Positions 1-8,659 of a DNA stretch of 64,000 nucleotides are shown one piece after another; the stretch's first letter is position 1; the number at the start of each line of letters is the position of its first letter. Under the pieces are notes generated by a model, which worked only from the letters and a program-made list of their open reading frames with translations, was not told the origin of the DNA and searched no databases. The DNA comes from JADGHX01 sp037200125 (GTDB lineage: Bacteria > Pseudomonadota > Gammaproteobacteria > Steroidobacterales > Steroidobacteraceae). Both the position numbers and the translations under genes were made by a program. The stretch lies in the NCBI GenBank assembly GCA_037200125.1, contig JBBCGS010000005.1:372001-436000 (forward strand). Reading direction: 5' to 3'.

Positions 1-421
1 CATCACCGGCTACGGCGATGTGTCCTCGACGGTCCGCGCCATGAAATGCGGCGCGGTCGAGTTCCTCACGAAACCGGTGGATACCTCAGCGCTCGTTTCA
101 GCGGTCACCGCCTCGTTCGCGCAAGACCGCGCGCTTCGCGAGCAACGCGCGGACCTTTCCAGCCTTCGTCGGCATTTCGCGCTGCTCAGCCCCCGGGAGC
201 GCGAAGTTTTGCCGCTGGTGATTTCCGGACTGCTCAACAAGCAGTCGGCCGCACTGCTGGGAATCACTGAAGTGACCCTGCAAGTGCATCGAAGCCAGAT
301 CATGCGCAAAATGGCGGCGGGCTCATTCGCGGACCTGGTGCGCATGGCGAGCAAGCTCGGCGTTCCAATGGCGAGAACGGAACCTGTATTCAGCTCGGGA
401 TCGCAGTCTCCAAAGGGGTAG
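1..421 (+). CDS. Response regulator, FixJ/NarL type (5' end outside window)
   Basis: C-terminal part of a two-component response regulator with a LuxR-type output domain. The frame is open from the left edge. The visible protein begins late in the receiver domain, where FLTKPVD carries the conserved Lys-Pro of the receiver, and continues through a charged linker into a helix-turn-helix domain starting LSPREREVLPLV. Such proteins bind promoter DNA after a histidine kinase phosphorylates the receiver Asp; that Asp is outside the window. No partner kinase is visible. The gene ends at a TAG and is followed by about 170 bases without a gene. The family call is firm; the regulated pathway is unknown. 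Confidence 0.85.
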   Translation, partial: ITGYGDVSSTVRAMKCGAVEFLTKPVDTSALVSAVTASFAQDRALREQRADLSSLRRHFALLSPREREVLPLVISGLLNKQSAALLGITEVTLQVHRSQIMRKMAAGSFADLVRMASKLGVPMARTEPVFSSGSQSPKG

Positions 422-964
422 AAGACCGGTCGATCAGGCCTCTCCACCCGCGTACCGTGCTGAAGAGGCCCGCGTCGACAGAAGGAAGCGGGCAGCGGAT
501 TTCCCATTGCGGTGACCGGGTGTACTCATGCACACCGAGTTCCGCCATGAGCCCAGTTCCACCACCCGCTTCCCGGAGGAACGTCTCAGTCAGAGCGATG
601 TCCAGTCGAGAACGACTTTCCCGGACAATCCGGAACCCATCGCCTGGAAGGCCCGCTCATAGTCCCGCAGCGGGAACTCGTGCGGGATGACGGGCGCGAG
701 ATCGAGTCCACTCTGCAGCAGGCTTGCCATCTTGTACCAGGTCTCAAACATCTCGCGGCCGTAGATTCCCTTCAGGACGAGACCCTTGAAGATGACCTGA
801 TTCCAATCGACCGCGGTGGGCTCCGGCGGAATGCCCAGCAGCGCCACCCCGCCGCCGTGGTTCATCGCGCGCAGCAAGTCGCGCAGCGCCGTCGGATTGC
901 CGGACATCTCGAGCCCCACATCGAAGCCTTCCCGCATCCCGAGATCCTTCGTCGTCTCCTCGAG

Positions 965-1104
965 ACGGGTCCGATCGGCATCATGGCAGTGGCCATCGCC
1001 TGCTTCGTAGGCGATGGCCACGACGTCATCACCGATGTGAACGACTACCGGCTCGAGCCGGCGCGGAAGATGGGCGCAAGCCGCGCCATCAATGTCGCTC
1101 ATTA
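965..1104 (+). pseudogene. tdh: Inverted internal segment of tdh
   Basis: On the plus strand this stretch reads TGPIGIMAVAIACFVG, then DVITDVNDYRLEPARKMG, then ASRAINVAH before TAG. In Tdh proteins this block sits directly before the GFDVGLEMSG region, which here lies on the opposite strand immediately to the left. Flipping 965-1104 restores the normal order, VAH followed by RLEETTKDLGM. The left breakpoint abuts CTCGAG at 959-964. The same hexamer recurs inside the segment at 1052-1057. Confidence 0.8.
989..1021. repeat. Perfect 13-bp inverted repeat, 7-nt loop, inside the inverted tdh segment
   Basis: GTGGCCATCGCCT at 989-1001 is followed by GCTTCGT and then by its exact reverse complement at 1009-1021. 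The palindrome covers codons where Tdh proteins normally read roughly AARHVGARH, and here the protein reads ACFVGDGHD. The hairpin has therefore replaced ancestral coding sequence, as template switching at a quasi-palindrome would do. Confidence 0.8.
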
Positions 1105-1170
1105 GTCTGCGCGATGCTTCTTGACGAGGGCTTTCATACGGGTGGCACGCGAAAAGGGCGGTAAAGTAGA

Positions 1171-1200
1171 GGAACGACGCCGGCCACGAATCCATCGAAA
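1171..1200 (-). promoter_or_regulatory. Weak promoter-like element before the tdh pseudogene
   Basis: On the minus strand TTTCGAT, 16 bases, then TCGTTCC, ending 33 bases before the tdh start. It shares the TCGTTCC half and the spacing of the element found before many genes in this window, but the left half is poor. Tentative. Confidence 0.3.
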
Positions 1201-1227
1201 GAATGGATCGGACCGGCGCCCCGCCGT

Positions 1228-3054
1228 TCAGGTGCGCGCGCCCGACATTGCGGCGGCATGAGCCGCCGGCGCCGCGCCCGGCGCCGGCCCCGTATCGCGC
1301 GAGGCGCCGAGCGGCTGAACCAGCGTTGGCTCGATGGTGGACGAATCGATGATCTCCCACCCTCCGCCCACCAGCAGGCGCAGCGCCCTGTCATGGAAAC
1401 GCAGGATCGTTTCGCGATGGCCTACGCTCACGAAGGTGGCGCCGGTATCGATGAGCGCGCGATAGAGTCGTGCTTCCGTGGGAATGTCGACGGCACTGGT
1501 GGATTCGTCGAGGAACACGAAGTGCGGCCGCGAGATCAGGATTCTCGCGAAAGAGACGCGTTGCTGCTCGCCGAGCGACAGCACCTTGCTCCAGTCGCGA
1601 TCCGCATCGAGCCCTCCGCACTTCTCCACGAGGTCCGGCAGGCACACTTTCTCGAGAACCCCCTGCAACTCGGCGTCCGTCATGTCCGAACGGCCATGCG
1701 GATACAGGAGCTGCGCGCGCAGATTGCCGAGCATCATGTAAGGCTTCTGCGGCACGAACATCACGTCGTCTTCCGCCGGCATCGTCATCACGCCCGTGCC
1801 GCGCGTCCAGAGCGCCGCCATGGACCTGAGCATCGAGCTCTTCCCGACGCCGGTCTGGCCGATGATGATGACGCTCTGGCCACGCTCGATGCGGAGCGTC
1901 ACCTTGCGCGCGAGTTGCTGCTCGCCGCCCGGCGTCTGGAAGCTCACATCGTTCAGCTCGATGCGCTCGCCGCGCAGGATCTGGATCTGGCCTTCACGCG
2001 CCGCCGCTCTGGCATCCATCTTGTCGAACCGCTCGACGATCTGCGCGAGTCGCACGACCCTCGGCGCCACGCCGGCGAGATAGGGCACGTAGCTGTCGAG
2101 CGATGTCAGCGCCTGGCGGAGCGACCCCGCCGCGCTCATTGCCAGGGCGATCGTTCCGTATTCGATCTTTCCCGTGAAGTACAGCGGATAGACGATTATC
2201 AGCGGTGCGATGGACCACACATACTCGAAGGCCTGCGTAGCGAACCCGGTCTTCAGCTTGTAGTAGAAGATATTCAGCCGGTTGCGGATGACGCGCTCCA
2301 GCCGGCCCGAGACCTGCTTCTCCTCCATCTTCTCGCCGCGGAAGAACGCGATCGTCTCCGCGTTGTCGCGCACGCGAAGCAAACCGAAGCGAAAATCCGC
2401 ATGAGCCGCGACCGAGTCGAACTCCTTGCGGATGAGCGGCCATTGAATCAGCGTCTGCAGCGTAAACGCGACGGCGGAATAGATGATGACGAACATCGTC
2501 ATGGCGGAGCTCACCTGCGTCAGCAGCACGGCATTGGTGATGATCCCCAGGATGGTTCCGAGGACACGTGTGGGGAACTCGAGCACCGCGCCGATGAACG
2601 GCTCCACGTTCTCCTGAATGCGCTCGTCGGGGTTGTCGATGTCGTCACGCATCGCGATGTCGTAATACGTCTTGTTCGACAGGTAGCGCGTGACCATCCA
2701 CTCGCTCATCCAGCGATACCATTGCATGCGCATCAGCGTGTTGAGCAGGTTGAGTATCTGCTCGTAGACCCAGCGGCCCGCCCCGAGCGCGAACATGAGC
2801 CAGAAGATGTAATGCCAGCGCTCGCTGTCCCTGACGACGAGCGAGTTCGCCTGCTCGGCGTTCACCTGCGCGACCCAGAAGTTGTAGTACGCCCAGGCCG
2901 GTCCGATGAGAATGCCGAACGCCATCAGCACCCAGGACTTCCAGTGCTTGCGGTCCGACCAATAGGGTTTCGTGAGGCGCCAGATGCGCCTCATCAGCCG
3001 GCCATCGAGCCGGTAGTCGCGCGGGTCAACGTGAATCGTGCGTGCGTCTGTCAT
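1228..3054 (-). CDS. SbmA/YddA-like ABC transporter, fused permease and ATPase
   Basis: An inner-membrane ABC transporter of 608 residues with the permease first and the ATPase second, like YddA and the ABCD/Rv1819c relatives of SbmA/BacA. The N-terminal half has several hydrophobic segments, for example WVLMAFGILIGPAWAYY and VLGTILGIITNAVLL, and an EFDSVAAHADFRFGLLRVR stretch typical of the SbmA/BacA permease. The ATPase shows Walker A GQTGVGKSS near residue 400, signature LSLGEQQR near 492 and Walker B FVFLDES near 512. A GTG 17 codons upstream is possible, but the ATG at MTDARTIHVD fits the family N-terminus better. Substrate unknown; relatives move peptides or corrinoids. The tail after the ATPase is Ala/Pro-rich. 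Confidence 0.88.
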   Translation of the reverse strand: MTDARTIHVDPRDYRLDGRLMRRIWRLTKPYWSDRKHWKSWVLMAFGILIGPAWAYYNFWVAQVNAEQANSLVVRDSERWHYIFWLMFALGAGRWVYEQILNLLNTLMRMQWYRWMSEWMVTRYLSNKTYYDIAMRDDIDNPDERIQENVEPFIGAVLEFPTRVLGTILGIITNAVLLTQVSSAMTMFVIIYSAVAFTLQTLIQWPLIRKEFDSVAAHADFRFGLLRVRDNAETIAFFRGEKMEEKQVSGRLERVIRNRLNIFYYKLKTGFATQAFEYVWSIAPLIIVYPLYFTGKIEYGTIALAMSAAGSLRQALTSLDSYVPYLAGVAPRVVRLAQIVERFDKMDARAAAREGQIQILRGERIELNDVSFQTPGGEQQLARKVTLRIERGQSVIIIGQTGVGKSSMLRSMAALWTRGTGVMTMPAEDDVMFVPQKPYMMLGNLRAQLLYPHGRSDMTDAELQGVLEKVCLPDLVEKCGGLDADRDWSKVLSLGEQQRVSFARILISRPHFVFLDESTSAVDIPTEARLYRALIDTGATFVSVGHRETILRFHDRALRLLVGGGWEIIDSSTIEPTLVQPLGASRDTGPAPGAAPAAHAAAMSGART

Positions 3055-3188
3055 CTCGGGCGTCGCGTTCCAGTATCGAAATAAATTCGCCGGCCGCGCG
3101 TCCACGGTGGGATGCCGCCGGAAGAATGCGGCCGTTGGATCGGCCGCGTGGGTCGGGCCGATTCAACGGACCCGGCCTGCCGCGGGGG

Positions 3189-3827
3189 TTATGGCCTGAA
3201 CATGTCGGGCTTGATCTTGAATGCCGGCTTGTCCTGCGCGGCGAGCCCATCGCCCTGACGCCACAGCGCGAGGCCCGCCGCTTCGTCGCCGTGCGCGATG
3301 GTCGCGACACCGACCAGCACCATTCCCGTGGAGGCGAAGCGCCTCAGCAGCGGCGCACTGGCCTTGGCCGTGGCATTGCCTTCCTTCTCCGCCGATAGCG
3401 CGTGCTCGCGACACGCCATCAGCCCCTGGAACACGGCATTGCCGGCGCTGCGCGCGGTTTGCCCATCCACCTTGTCGTCGGCCTGGAACGCAACCGCCTC
3501 GGCAAACGACGGGCGGCAGGAGGCGAGCAGATTGGCCGCCGCGACGCTCTTGTCCGCATCGAGCTTCTTCAGGAGCGACTCGTAGCGCGCGCGCAGGTTC
3601 AGCGCTTCCTGGCTCGCCGAAGCCTGCTTCAGGGAGGCCTCGGTCCGGACGTAGTTGGCCTGGCGCGGCACAGTTCCGAGATCGGCGTAAGGATCGTCGG
3701 CCTGCTTGGCCTGCTTCAGGTTCTGCTCGAAGTTGGGATCGGGGGCGTTGTCACACGCCGCCAGCACGACGACGAGCGCAATGCCCGTCGCACCCAGAAT
3801 TGACTTGAGAATATGGCGCTCCATCAT
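3189..3827 (-). CDS. Predicted lipoprotein of unknown function
   Basis: A 212-residue protein with a lipoprotein signal: basic MMERHILKS, hydrophobic ILGATGIALVVV, then a lipobox LAAC, so the mature protein should start at that Cys and sit in an envelope membrane. The mature part begins with an acidic, Asn/Asp-rich linker and is otherwise helical and Ala-rich, with Cys in SCRPSF and MACREH. I do not recognise the family. The ATG at 3827 is chosen because an upstream in-frame GTG at 3860 overlaps a promoter-like element at 3860-3889. The transporter gene follows about 130 bases downstream on the same strand. Confidence 0.7.
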   Translation of the reverse strand: MMERHILKSILGATGIALVVVLAACDNAPDPNFEQNLKQAKQADDPYADLGTVPRQANYVRTEASLKQASASQEALNLRARYESLLKKLDADKSVAAANLLASCRPSFAEAVAFQADDKVDGQTARSAGNAVFQGLMACREHALSAEKEGNATAKASAPLLRRFASTGMVLVGVATIAHGDEAAGLALWRQGDGLAAQDKPAFKIKPDMFRP

Positions 3828-3859
3828 TCGGACACTCTTGATTGCCTGCCTCGTGTTCA

Positions 3860-3889
3860 CGAACGAATGAGGCGGGTCGGGTCCGCAAC
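3860..3889 (-). promoter_or_regulatory. GTTGCGG-N16-TCGTTCG promoter-like element, lipoprotein gene
   Basis: Minus strand: GTTGCGG at 3889-3883, 16 bases, TCGTTCG at 3866-3860. The right half ends 32 bases before the lipoprotein ATG. Same halves and spacing as the elements before fecI genes A, B and E. Confidence 0.6.
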
Positions 3890-3990
3890 GCGACGGCTCG
3901 ATTCCGGTGCCTTCCGCGTGACGGTGCGTTTTCCCGGATCCGCGCGGAAGCCTCCGTAAGACAACACCGTCGCCTTCGGCTTTCCGATAC

Positions 3991-4179
3991 TCAACAGTAG
4001 GGGATCGGACTCCTCAGCGCTCCCGCCAAAAGGCGGAAAAAAACGGCGCCCCGGGAATTGACCACCGCGGAACGCACACGCTCGAGGCGCAGAAACGGAT
4101 CCTGGGCCAGATCCTCGGCCAGCCGCGCGCGGAAGGAACCATGCAGGTCCGCCTCGCTTTCCTAGTCGAAAGCGCTCAT
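3991..4179 (-). pseudogene. Possible small broken gene with an in-frame TAG
   Basis: This 63-codon frame starts MSAFD, then TAG at 4162-4164, then runs ESEADLHGSFRARLAEDL, continuing AQDPFLRLERVRSAVVNSRG and a short tail to TGA. Composition looks like a real amphipathic protein, unlike the surrounding frames, but no ribosome site precedes the ATG and the stop at codon 6 breaks it. It lies in the roughly 440 bases between the lipoprotein start and the fecA-A stop, which otherwise hold only the promoter-like element and an inverted repeat. Family unknown. Confidence 0.25.
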
Positions 4180-4207
4180 GACGACCCGGGCGGAAAGGGA
4201 ACTGCGA

Positions 4208-4241
4208 GCATCTGCAGGGGAACGAGTGGGCCTGCAGATGC
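4208..4241. terminator. Perfect 11-bp hairpin downstream of fecA-A
   Basis: GCATCTGCAGG at 4208-4218 and its exact reverse complement at 4231-4241 flank a 12-nt loop. The hairpin begins 29 bases past the fecA-A stop on the minus strand. No U-tract follows, so it may be an RNA-end stabiliser or a Rho-dependent region and not an intrinsic terminator. Confidence 0.4.
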
Positions 4242-4269
4242 CCGCACATCGGTGGTCGCTTCCGCGCGT

Positions 4270-6990
4270 TCAGAATTTCCCGTGCAAACTCACCATGACG
4301 TTTCGCGGGTCGCCGTACCAGTTGCCGCCGGTACTGCCGCCCATTGTCTGGTAATACACCTTGTCCGTCAGGTTGTTGCCATTGACGGCGAGATCCCAGG
4401 TGTTGGTGAGCCTGTAGTCGATGCGGGCGGAAAGCACCGCATATGCTTTCTGCGTGTAGCTGTAAGGAGTGGTCGTTTTGCAAGTGACCGCGCCAGTAGT
4501 CGGATTCGGCGCGTTGTACACCGTGCAGGCCGAGCCCGCCTGAAACGCTGACGACTGCCCGTTCAATCCACCCGACAGTGTCAGACGATTCCACCAGCCA
4601 TCACCCTTGAATCGGTAGCTCGACCAGATCTTGTACAAGTTCTGGGGCGCCCGGCTCTCCAGCGGAGTTCCATTGTAGGAACCCAGGGCACGGCCGGAGA
4701 GCTCGTTCTTGTTCCACGTATAGCTCGCCGACAGCTGCCAGCCAGGCAGGATTTCGCCCGTGACCTCCGCATCCGCTCCCTGACTCAGACCGATACCCAT
4801 CCAGTCAGGGGCAATGGCGTAACAGCAGACATGGAAGAGATCCGGCGACCGGCCATAGTTCGATTCCCAGGGACCGTACGTTCCCGTCGATACCGGGCTG
4901 TTCTTCTGTTCGATGCGATAAGCCGCAAAGCTGGAATTGAGCTTCCCGCCCAATGCCTCCCATTTGATTCCGACCTCCATGTTCGAACCCGTCCCGGGGG
5001 GGAGTCCATTGAGCTGTTCGTCCAGGTAGTTTTCCTGATTAACGTAGATGTCCGTGTAGCTTGCGTAGACGGAGAGCGCCTTGTTCAGATCGAAGACCAA
5101 CGACAACGTCGGCGGCCAGGAAATGTCATGTCCGCCCCCGGACCAGTCCGAGGCCGACCAGACGTCACCGATGTGCAGGTTCTTGCAGCTACCCGTGAAA
5201 TCAGTGCACAGCGCGACACTGGTGGCCTCTCGCTCAAAATGGCTGTATCGCACGCCGGTGATGAAGTGCAGCCGATCGAACGCAGTCAGCTTCACACTGA
5301 GGTAAGCGCCCGAGGTCGTCTGACTAGCGGAAGGATAGAAAGCGCTCAGAAGCCCCATGCCCGGGTCCGCATACAACGGATCGTATGGATTGAATGAGAA
5401 AATATTGATTGCCGGACGCCCGACAGGCGCACCAACGTACGGCACGTAGCTGGTCGAAACCCGCGACGTGTACCTTTTTTCGTCCCTGGAGTCCGTCTTT
5501 GCGTAGCTGCCTCCCAGAAGAATCTCCTGGCGCTGGCCAAGGATGTCGAACGATCCAGCCAGTGTGATTTCCGCCAGCGAGCTGAAGAGGTTCCTGTCGG
5601 TCTCCGCGCCGCCATACATGATAGGCCCGCGATTGGTGATGGGACTGACGGTCTGGGTCGAGGTCCCATAGTTCTGCCGGGTCTGCTGTTCGTTGCGCGT
5701 CAGATTCAATTTCGCCTGCCAGTGGTCGCCGAGTTTCTGCTCCACGCCGGCGAACACCTCCGTGGTGGTGTAGTTCCATTTGTTCCAGGGAAAGCACAGG
5801 CAGAAGTCGCGCGACAAGCCCAGATCCGCGCCGCTTTCATATCGCGGCAGCCCACCGAACCACGGCACGGAATCCTGCTGCGTATAGCTCAGCCCGCCGC
5901 TGAGCACGGTCGAGGGCGTGAGGTCGTATTCAAGGGTGCCGTACGCGAGGCTCTTCTCGTCCTGCGCCACTTTATAGAAATGATCATTGTCTTGATGAGT
6001 CAGCACCAAGCGGCCACGCAAGGCGCCATCGAACGCCAGCGGGCTCGTGACATCCAGCGATGTGCGACGCCAATCCCACGACCCGGTCTCGAGCTCCCAC
6101 GCCACCTGGCCATGATCGAGAGGTCGCTTGCGTACCAGATTCACGGAGCCGCCGGGAGTGCCGTAGAAGTTGAACAGGCCATCCGCGCCACGCAGCAGCT
6201 CCACATGGTCGTACTGCGACATGTCGACCTGTGGGTTATAAGCTCGCCACGATTCATTGAACATCGTACCGTTGAGCAGCGGCGGGCCGCCGTCGATCTG
6301 AATGGCGGTGATCTGGTAGCCGCGAGAAACGAATGTGCTGTCGATGCTGCTGCTACTGCTGCCGCCCCCGCGGATGACAGAAACTCCCGGCAGCTGATTG
6401 AGCGCTTCCGTGAAATCAGTGATGTTCTGGTCCTGCATGCGCTGCTGAGTCAGCACGCTGACCGATTGCGGTGTGTCCTTCATGCTCTGCGGCGCTTTTG
6501 ATCCGATGCTGAGCGCGCCGCTCGTGTAGCTGCCCGTTCCTTCGGTTGCCGTCGCATCAGTGCTGCCGTTGAAGCCGGCCGTCGCGCCGGTGGAGCTCGC
6601 TCCCTCCACTCGAACCGGCCCCAACACGCGCGGCTGCGAGTCCATACCGGCCGTCTCCTCGATGACAACGGTCGACGCGTCCGTAAATCGATATGTCAGG
6701 TTCGTGCCAGCGAGCAATCGCGTGAGCCCCACACTGGGCAGGTACGATCCACTGAGGCCCGCCGTGCGCCGGCCGCGCGCGAGCTCGGCCGGATACACCA
6801 GCGCGAGACCCGTTTCGCTCGCGAACCGATTGAGCGCGGCTGGCAAGGCGCCCGCGGGAATATTGAACGCGCGCGAGGTCTCCGCCGCGACGGCGGCCTG
6901 TTGCGCGAACGATGGTGAAACGGCGCCGACGACCGCCAGCGCCGCGGTGCTGGCGCAGGCGAGCGCCCAGCTCCGCAAAGACTTGAGCAT
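4270..6990 (-). CDS. FecA-type TonB-dependent receptor, set A
   Basis: An outer-membrane receptor of 906 residues. A signal peptide (MLKSLRSWALACAS to FAQQ) precedes an STN signalling domain (FNIPAGALPAALNRFASET), a likely TonB box RVLGPVRVEG, a plug (TPQSVSVLTQQRMQDQNITD) and a 22-strand barrel that ends GKF. The plug resembles FpvA/FhuE siderophore receptors, so a ferric siderophore is the best guess; FecA here names only the architecture. Cys motifs FCLCFPWN and VCCYA mark surface loops. The ATG at 6990 has GGGGAG nine bases upstream; an earlier in-frame codon lacks this. It lies 107 bases after fecR-A, whose product should sense it through the STN domain. Confidence 0.93.
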   Translation of the reverse strand: MLKSLRSWALACASTAALAVVGAVSPSFAQQAAVAAETSRAFNIPAGALPAALNRFASETGLALVYPAELARGRRTAGLSGSYLPSVGLTRLLAGTNLTYRFTDASTVVIEETAGMDSQPRVLGPVRVEGASSTGATAGFNGSTDATATEGTGSYTSGALSIGSKAPQSMKDTPQSVSVLTQQRMQDQNITDFTEALNQLPGVSVIRGGGSSSSSIDSTFVSRGYQITAIQIDGGPPLLNGTMFNESWRAYNPQVDMSQYDHVELLRGADGLFNFYGTPGGSVNLVRKRPLDHGQVAWELETGSWDWRRTSLDVTSPLAFDGALRGRLVLTHQDNDHFYKVAQDEKSLAYGTLEYDLTPSTVLSGGLSYTQQDSVPWFGGLPRYESGADLGLSRDFCLCFPWNKWNYTTTEVFAGVEQKLGDHWQAKLNLTRNEQQTRQNYGTSTQTVSPITNRGPIMYGGAETDRNLFSSLAEITLAGSFDILGQRQEILLGGSYAKTDSRDEKRYTSRVSTSYVPYVGAPVGRPAINIFSFNPYDPLYADPGMGLLSAFYPSASQTTSGAYLSVKLTAFDRLHFITGVRYSHFEREATSVALCTDFTGSCKNLHIGDVWSASDWSGGGHDISWPPTLSLVFDLNKALSVYASYTDIYVNQENYLDEQLNGLPPGTGSNMEVGIKWEALGGKLNSSFAAYRIEQKNSPVSTGTYGPWESNYGRSPDLFHVCCYAIAPDWMGIGLSQGADAEVTGEILPGWQLSASYTWNKNELSGRALGSYNGTPLESRAPQNLYKIWSSYRFKGDGWWNRLTLSGGLNGQSSAFQAGSACTVYNAPNPTTGAVTCKTTTPYSYTQKAYAVLSARIDYRLTNTWDLAVNGNNLTDKVYYQTMGGSTGGNWYGDPRNVMVSLHGKF

Positions 6991-7097
6991 GAATTCGATC
7001 TCCCCGATCCGGACGGCGCGCACTTCGCACACCGCTCTTCATCTATGACGCCGGCGGCCCGGAATCGAGGAGGTCGAAACGGCGCAGGAGTCGGCGC

Positions 7098-8099
7098 CTA
7101 ATCCTTCGTGACGACAATGAACCCGGGCGCGTATCGCAGCCGCAGTCGCCTGCTGCTTTCGAGCGCTGCCAGCCCGACGACAGGATTGCGGGTCGGGAAA
7201 ACGCCGCTCACCGCCATCTCGCGCGCGTCCCCCAGCACGACGATGGGCTCTCGCGTATAGCGACTCAGCTCGTGCACGATGTCACGTAAGGGCACGTCTT
7301 CGAATTGCAGGATGCCTTGCGTCCATCCAGTCGCATTCGAATCATGAGAGCCCAGAGGTGCACCGGGCGTCCCCGCAAAATGCCAGCTCGCCTGCTGTCC
7401 CGGTCCGACGATGACCGCACCGCCGTCAGCCTCTACGCGAACCCGATGTTCCACTCCGGTGACGAGCGCACCGCCGCCTTCTGTGAGCGGGACTTTCCGG
7501 ACGACGAAGGAAGTACCCAACGCCGTAACGGTCCCGCCGGCCGCCTCGACGACGAACGGCAGGTTCGGATTGGGCGCGACGTCGAACTTTGCTTCGCCCC
7601 TCAGCAATCGCACGATGCGCCGGTTCGCGGTGTACTTCACATCCACCGCGGAAGAGGTATTCAGGATCACCCGGCTACCATCGTCCAGCACGAGCAGGCG
7701 CCGCTCGCCGGCGGAAGTGCTGGCGTCCGCAGTGAATGCGGTGAGCGCGAGCGGCGCAAGCATCACGCCTGCGACACAAGCCGCTGCTAACACACCCACA
7801 AGCGCGAACTTGGCACGACGGCGGGCCGCGAATGCTTCTGTTCCTCTTCCCCACCTTCGCAGCGTCATGCTGGCCGGGCTCGTGTCGAGCGTGGCGTTCG
7901 ACAATTTCCAGACGTTCTGCGCAGACCTCAGCGCGGAGGCGTTTTCATCCTGAGAGAGCCAGGATTTGAGCCGCCGACTCTCGCGCGCGGACAACCCGCC
8001 GCCATCGAGGCGGATGGCCCATTCCCGCGCCCGACGCTGAACGTAGCGGCGGCGACAGATTTCGAATGCGTTGCGCATTCGTGCGCGGCTGGCGTTCAT
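7098..8099 (-). CDS. FecR-type anti-sigma regulator, set A
   Basis: A single-pass inner-membrane regulator of 333 residues that relays the state of receptor A to sigma factor A. Residues about 20-65 form the cytoplasmic sigma-binding domain (RAREWAIRLDGG, LKSWLSQDENASALRSA). One membrane span follows (FALVGVLAAACVAGVMLAPLA). The periplasmic FecR domain opens with GERRLLVLDDGSRVILN, and a C-terminal domain with FEDVPLRDIVHELSRY resembles the secretin/STN fold. The ATG at 8099 overlaps the sigma gene stop as TGATG, indicating translational coupling; a GTG one codon earlier is the alternative. A Gly-rich loop (PLTEGGGALVTG) interrupts the FecR domain. Confidence 0.9.
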   Translation of the reverse strand: MNASRARMRNAFEICRRRYVQRRAREWAIRLDGGGLSARESRRLKSWLSQDENASALRSAQNVWKLSNATLDTSPASMTLRRWGRGTEAFAARRRAKFALVGVLAAACVAGVMLAPLALTAFTADASTSAGERRLLVLDDGSRVILNTSSAVDVKYTANRRIVRLLRGEAKFDVAPNPNLPFVVEAAGGTVTALGTSFVVRKVPLTEGGGALVTGVEHRVRVEADGGAVIVGPGQQASWHFAGTPGAPLGSHDSNATGWTQGILQFEDVPLRDIVHELSRYTREPIVVLGDAREMAVSGVFPTRNPVVGLAALESSRRLRLRYAPGFIVVTKD

Positions 8100-8611
8100 C
8101 ACTCCGTTTCCAGCTTTTCCGAGATTTCACAGAGTGCGCGCCGCAGGTGCTTCTCCACCATGTTCCGGCTGATGCCGAGGCGTTCCGCGATTTCCGCGTG
8201 CTCCAGACCTTCGAGCTGGCGCAGGACGAATACTTCCTTACAGCGGGGCGGAAAGCCTGAAGCGATCTCCAGCACACGCCTCAGCCGCGCCTGGTCGCCG
8301 AGCCGCGCTTCGATCGGCGGCTCCGGATCCGCCATCTCCAGCAGCACTTCGATGCCTTCTCCTTCGCCACGTCGGCTGAGCCGGCGGCGATAGTCGAGCA
8401 CGAGGTTGCCTGCGACCCGATAGACGTAGGCATCCGGCGCGCTCACCGACGCCTCGGCCGCAACGGCGATGCGCAGATATGCATCCTGCACGATGTCTTC
8501 GGCCGTGTCGGGACAGCCTACGCGACGCGCGACATAGACCTTGAGCCTCTGGTAGAGGCGCAGGTAGGTGCCGATGGTTTCGGGCTTGTCAGCCTTGTCG
8601 TTCACTTTCAC
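8099..8611 (-). CDS. FecI-type ECF sigma factor, set A
   Basis: A 170-residue extracytoplasmic-function sigma factor with only regions 2 and 4. Region 2 carries DTAEDIVQDAYLRI and AGNLVLDYRRR; region 4 carries FPPRCKEVFVLRQLEG and EIAERLGISRNMVEKH. It should direct RNA polymerase to the set A receptor promoter once FecR-A signals. The start is GTG; a second GTG two codons later is possible and neither has a strong ribosome site. A GTTGCGG-N16-TCGTTCC element lies upstream with a leader of about 40 bases. The next base-sharing gene is fecR-A. Confidence 0.92.
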   Translation of the reverse strand: MKVNDKADKPETIGTYLRLYQRLKVYVARRVGCPDTAEDIVQDAYLRIAVAAEASVSAPDAYVYRVAGNLVLDYRRRLSRRGEGEGIEVLLEMADPEPPIEARLGDQARLRRVLEIASGFPPRCKEVFVLRQLEGLEHAEIAERLGISRNMVEKHLRRALCEISEKLETE

Positions 8612-8659
8612 GTGGCCGTCCGCACCGTGCCCGACCGGCGCGCACGCTGTGTGTTTACA

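Larger units (their letters stand above)
590..1137 (-). pseudogene. tdh: tdh (L-threonine 3-dehydrogenase) pseudogene with deletion and internal inversion
   Basis: Three pieces of one NAD-dependent L-threonine 3-dehydrogenase are present. The minus strand starts with MKALVKKHRAD (1137 to 1105), matching the usual Tdh N-terminus, and then meets TAA. The last 124 codons (964 to 590) are also on the minus strand and carry EGFDVGLEMSG, LLGIPPEP and GIYGREMFETWYKM, ending in VVLDWTSL. Between them, bases 965 to 1104 encode the Rossmann stretch (GPIGIM to RKMGASRAINVAH) on the plus strand, so that piece is inverted. About 160 residues of the catalytic and zinc-binding half are absent. The enzyme oxidises L-threonine to 2-amino-3-ketobutyrate; this copy cannot work. 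Confidence 0.85.

Noticed and set aside
1105..1360. N-terminal extension of the tdh C-terminal frame
   Set aside because: This part of the open frame overlaps the ABC transporter end and shows no dehydrogenase sequence; the true tdh start is at 1137 in another frame.
1258..3084. Long plus-strand open frame opposite the SbmA-like transporter
   Set aside because: It mirrors the transporter codons in high-GC DNA, is Arg/His-rich without domains, and has no ribosome site.
3054..3105. GTG at 3105 as start of the ABC transporter
   Set aside because: It adds 17 residues that do not fit the family start, and no better ribosome site supports it.
4024..4045. Hairpin plus T-run as terminator for fecA-A
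   Set aside because: On the minus strand the T-run comes before the hairpin, the wrong order for an intrinsic terminator.
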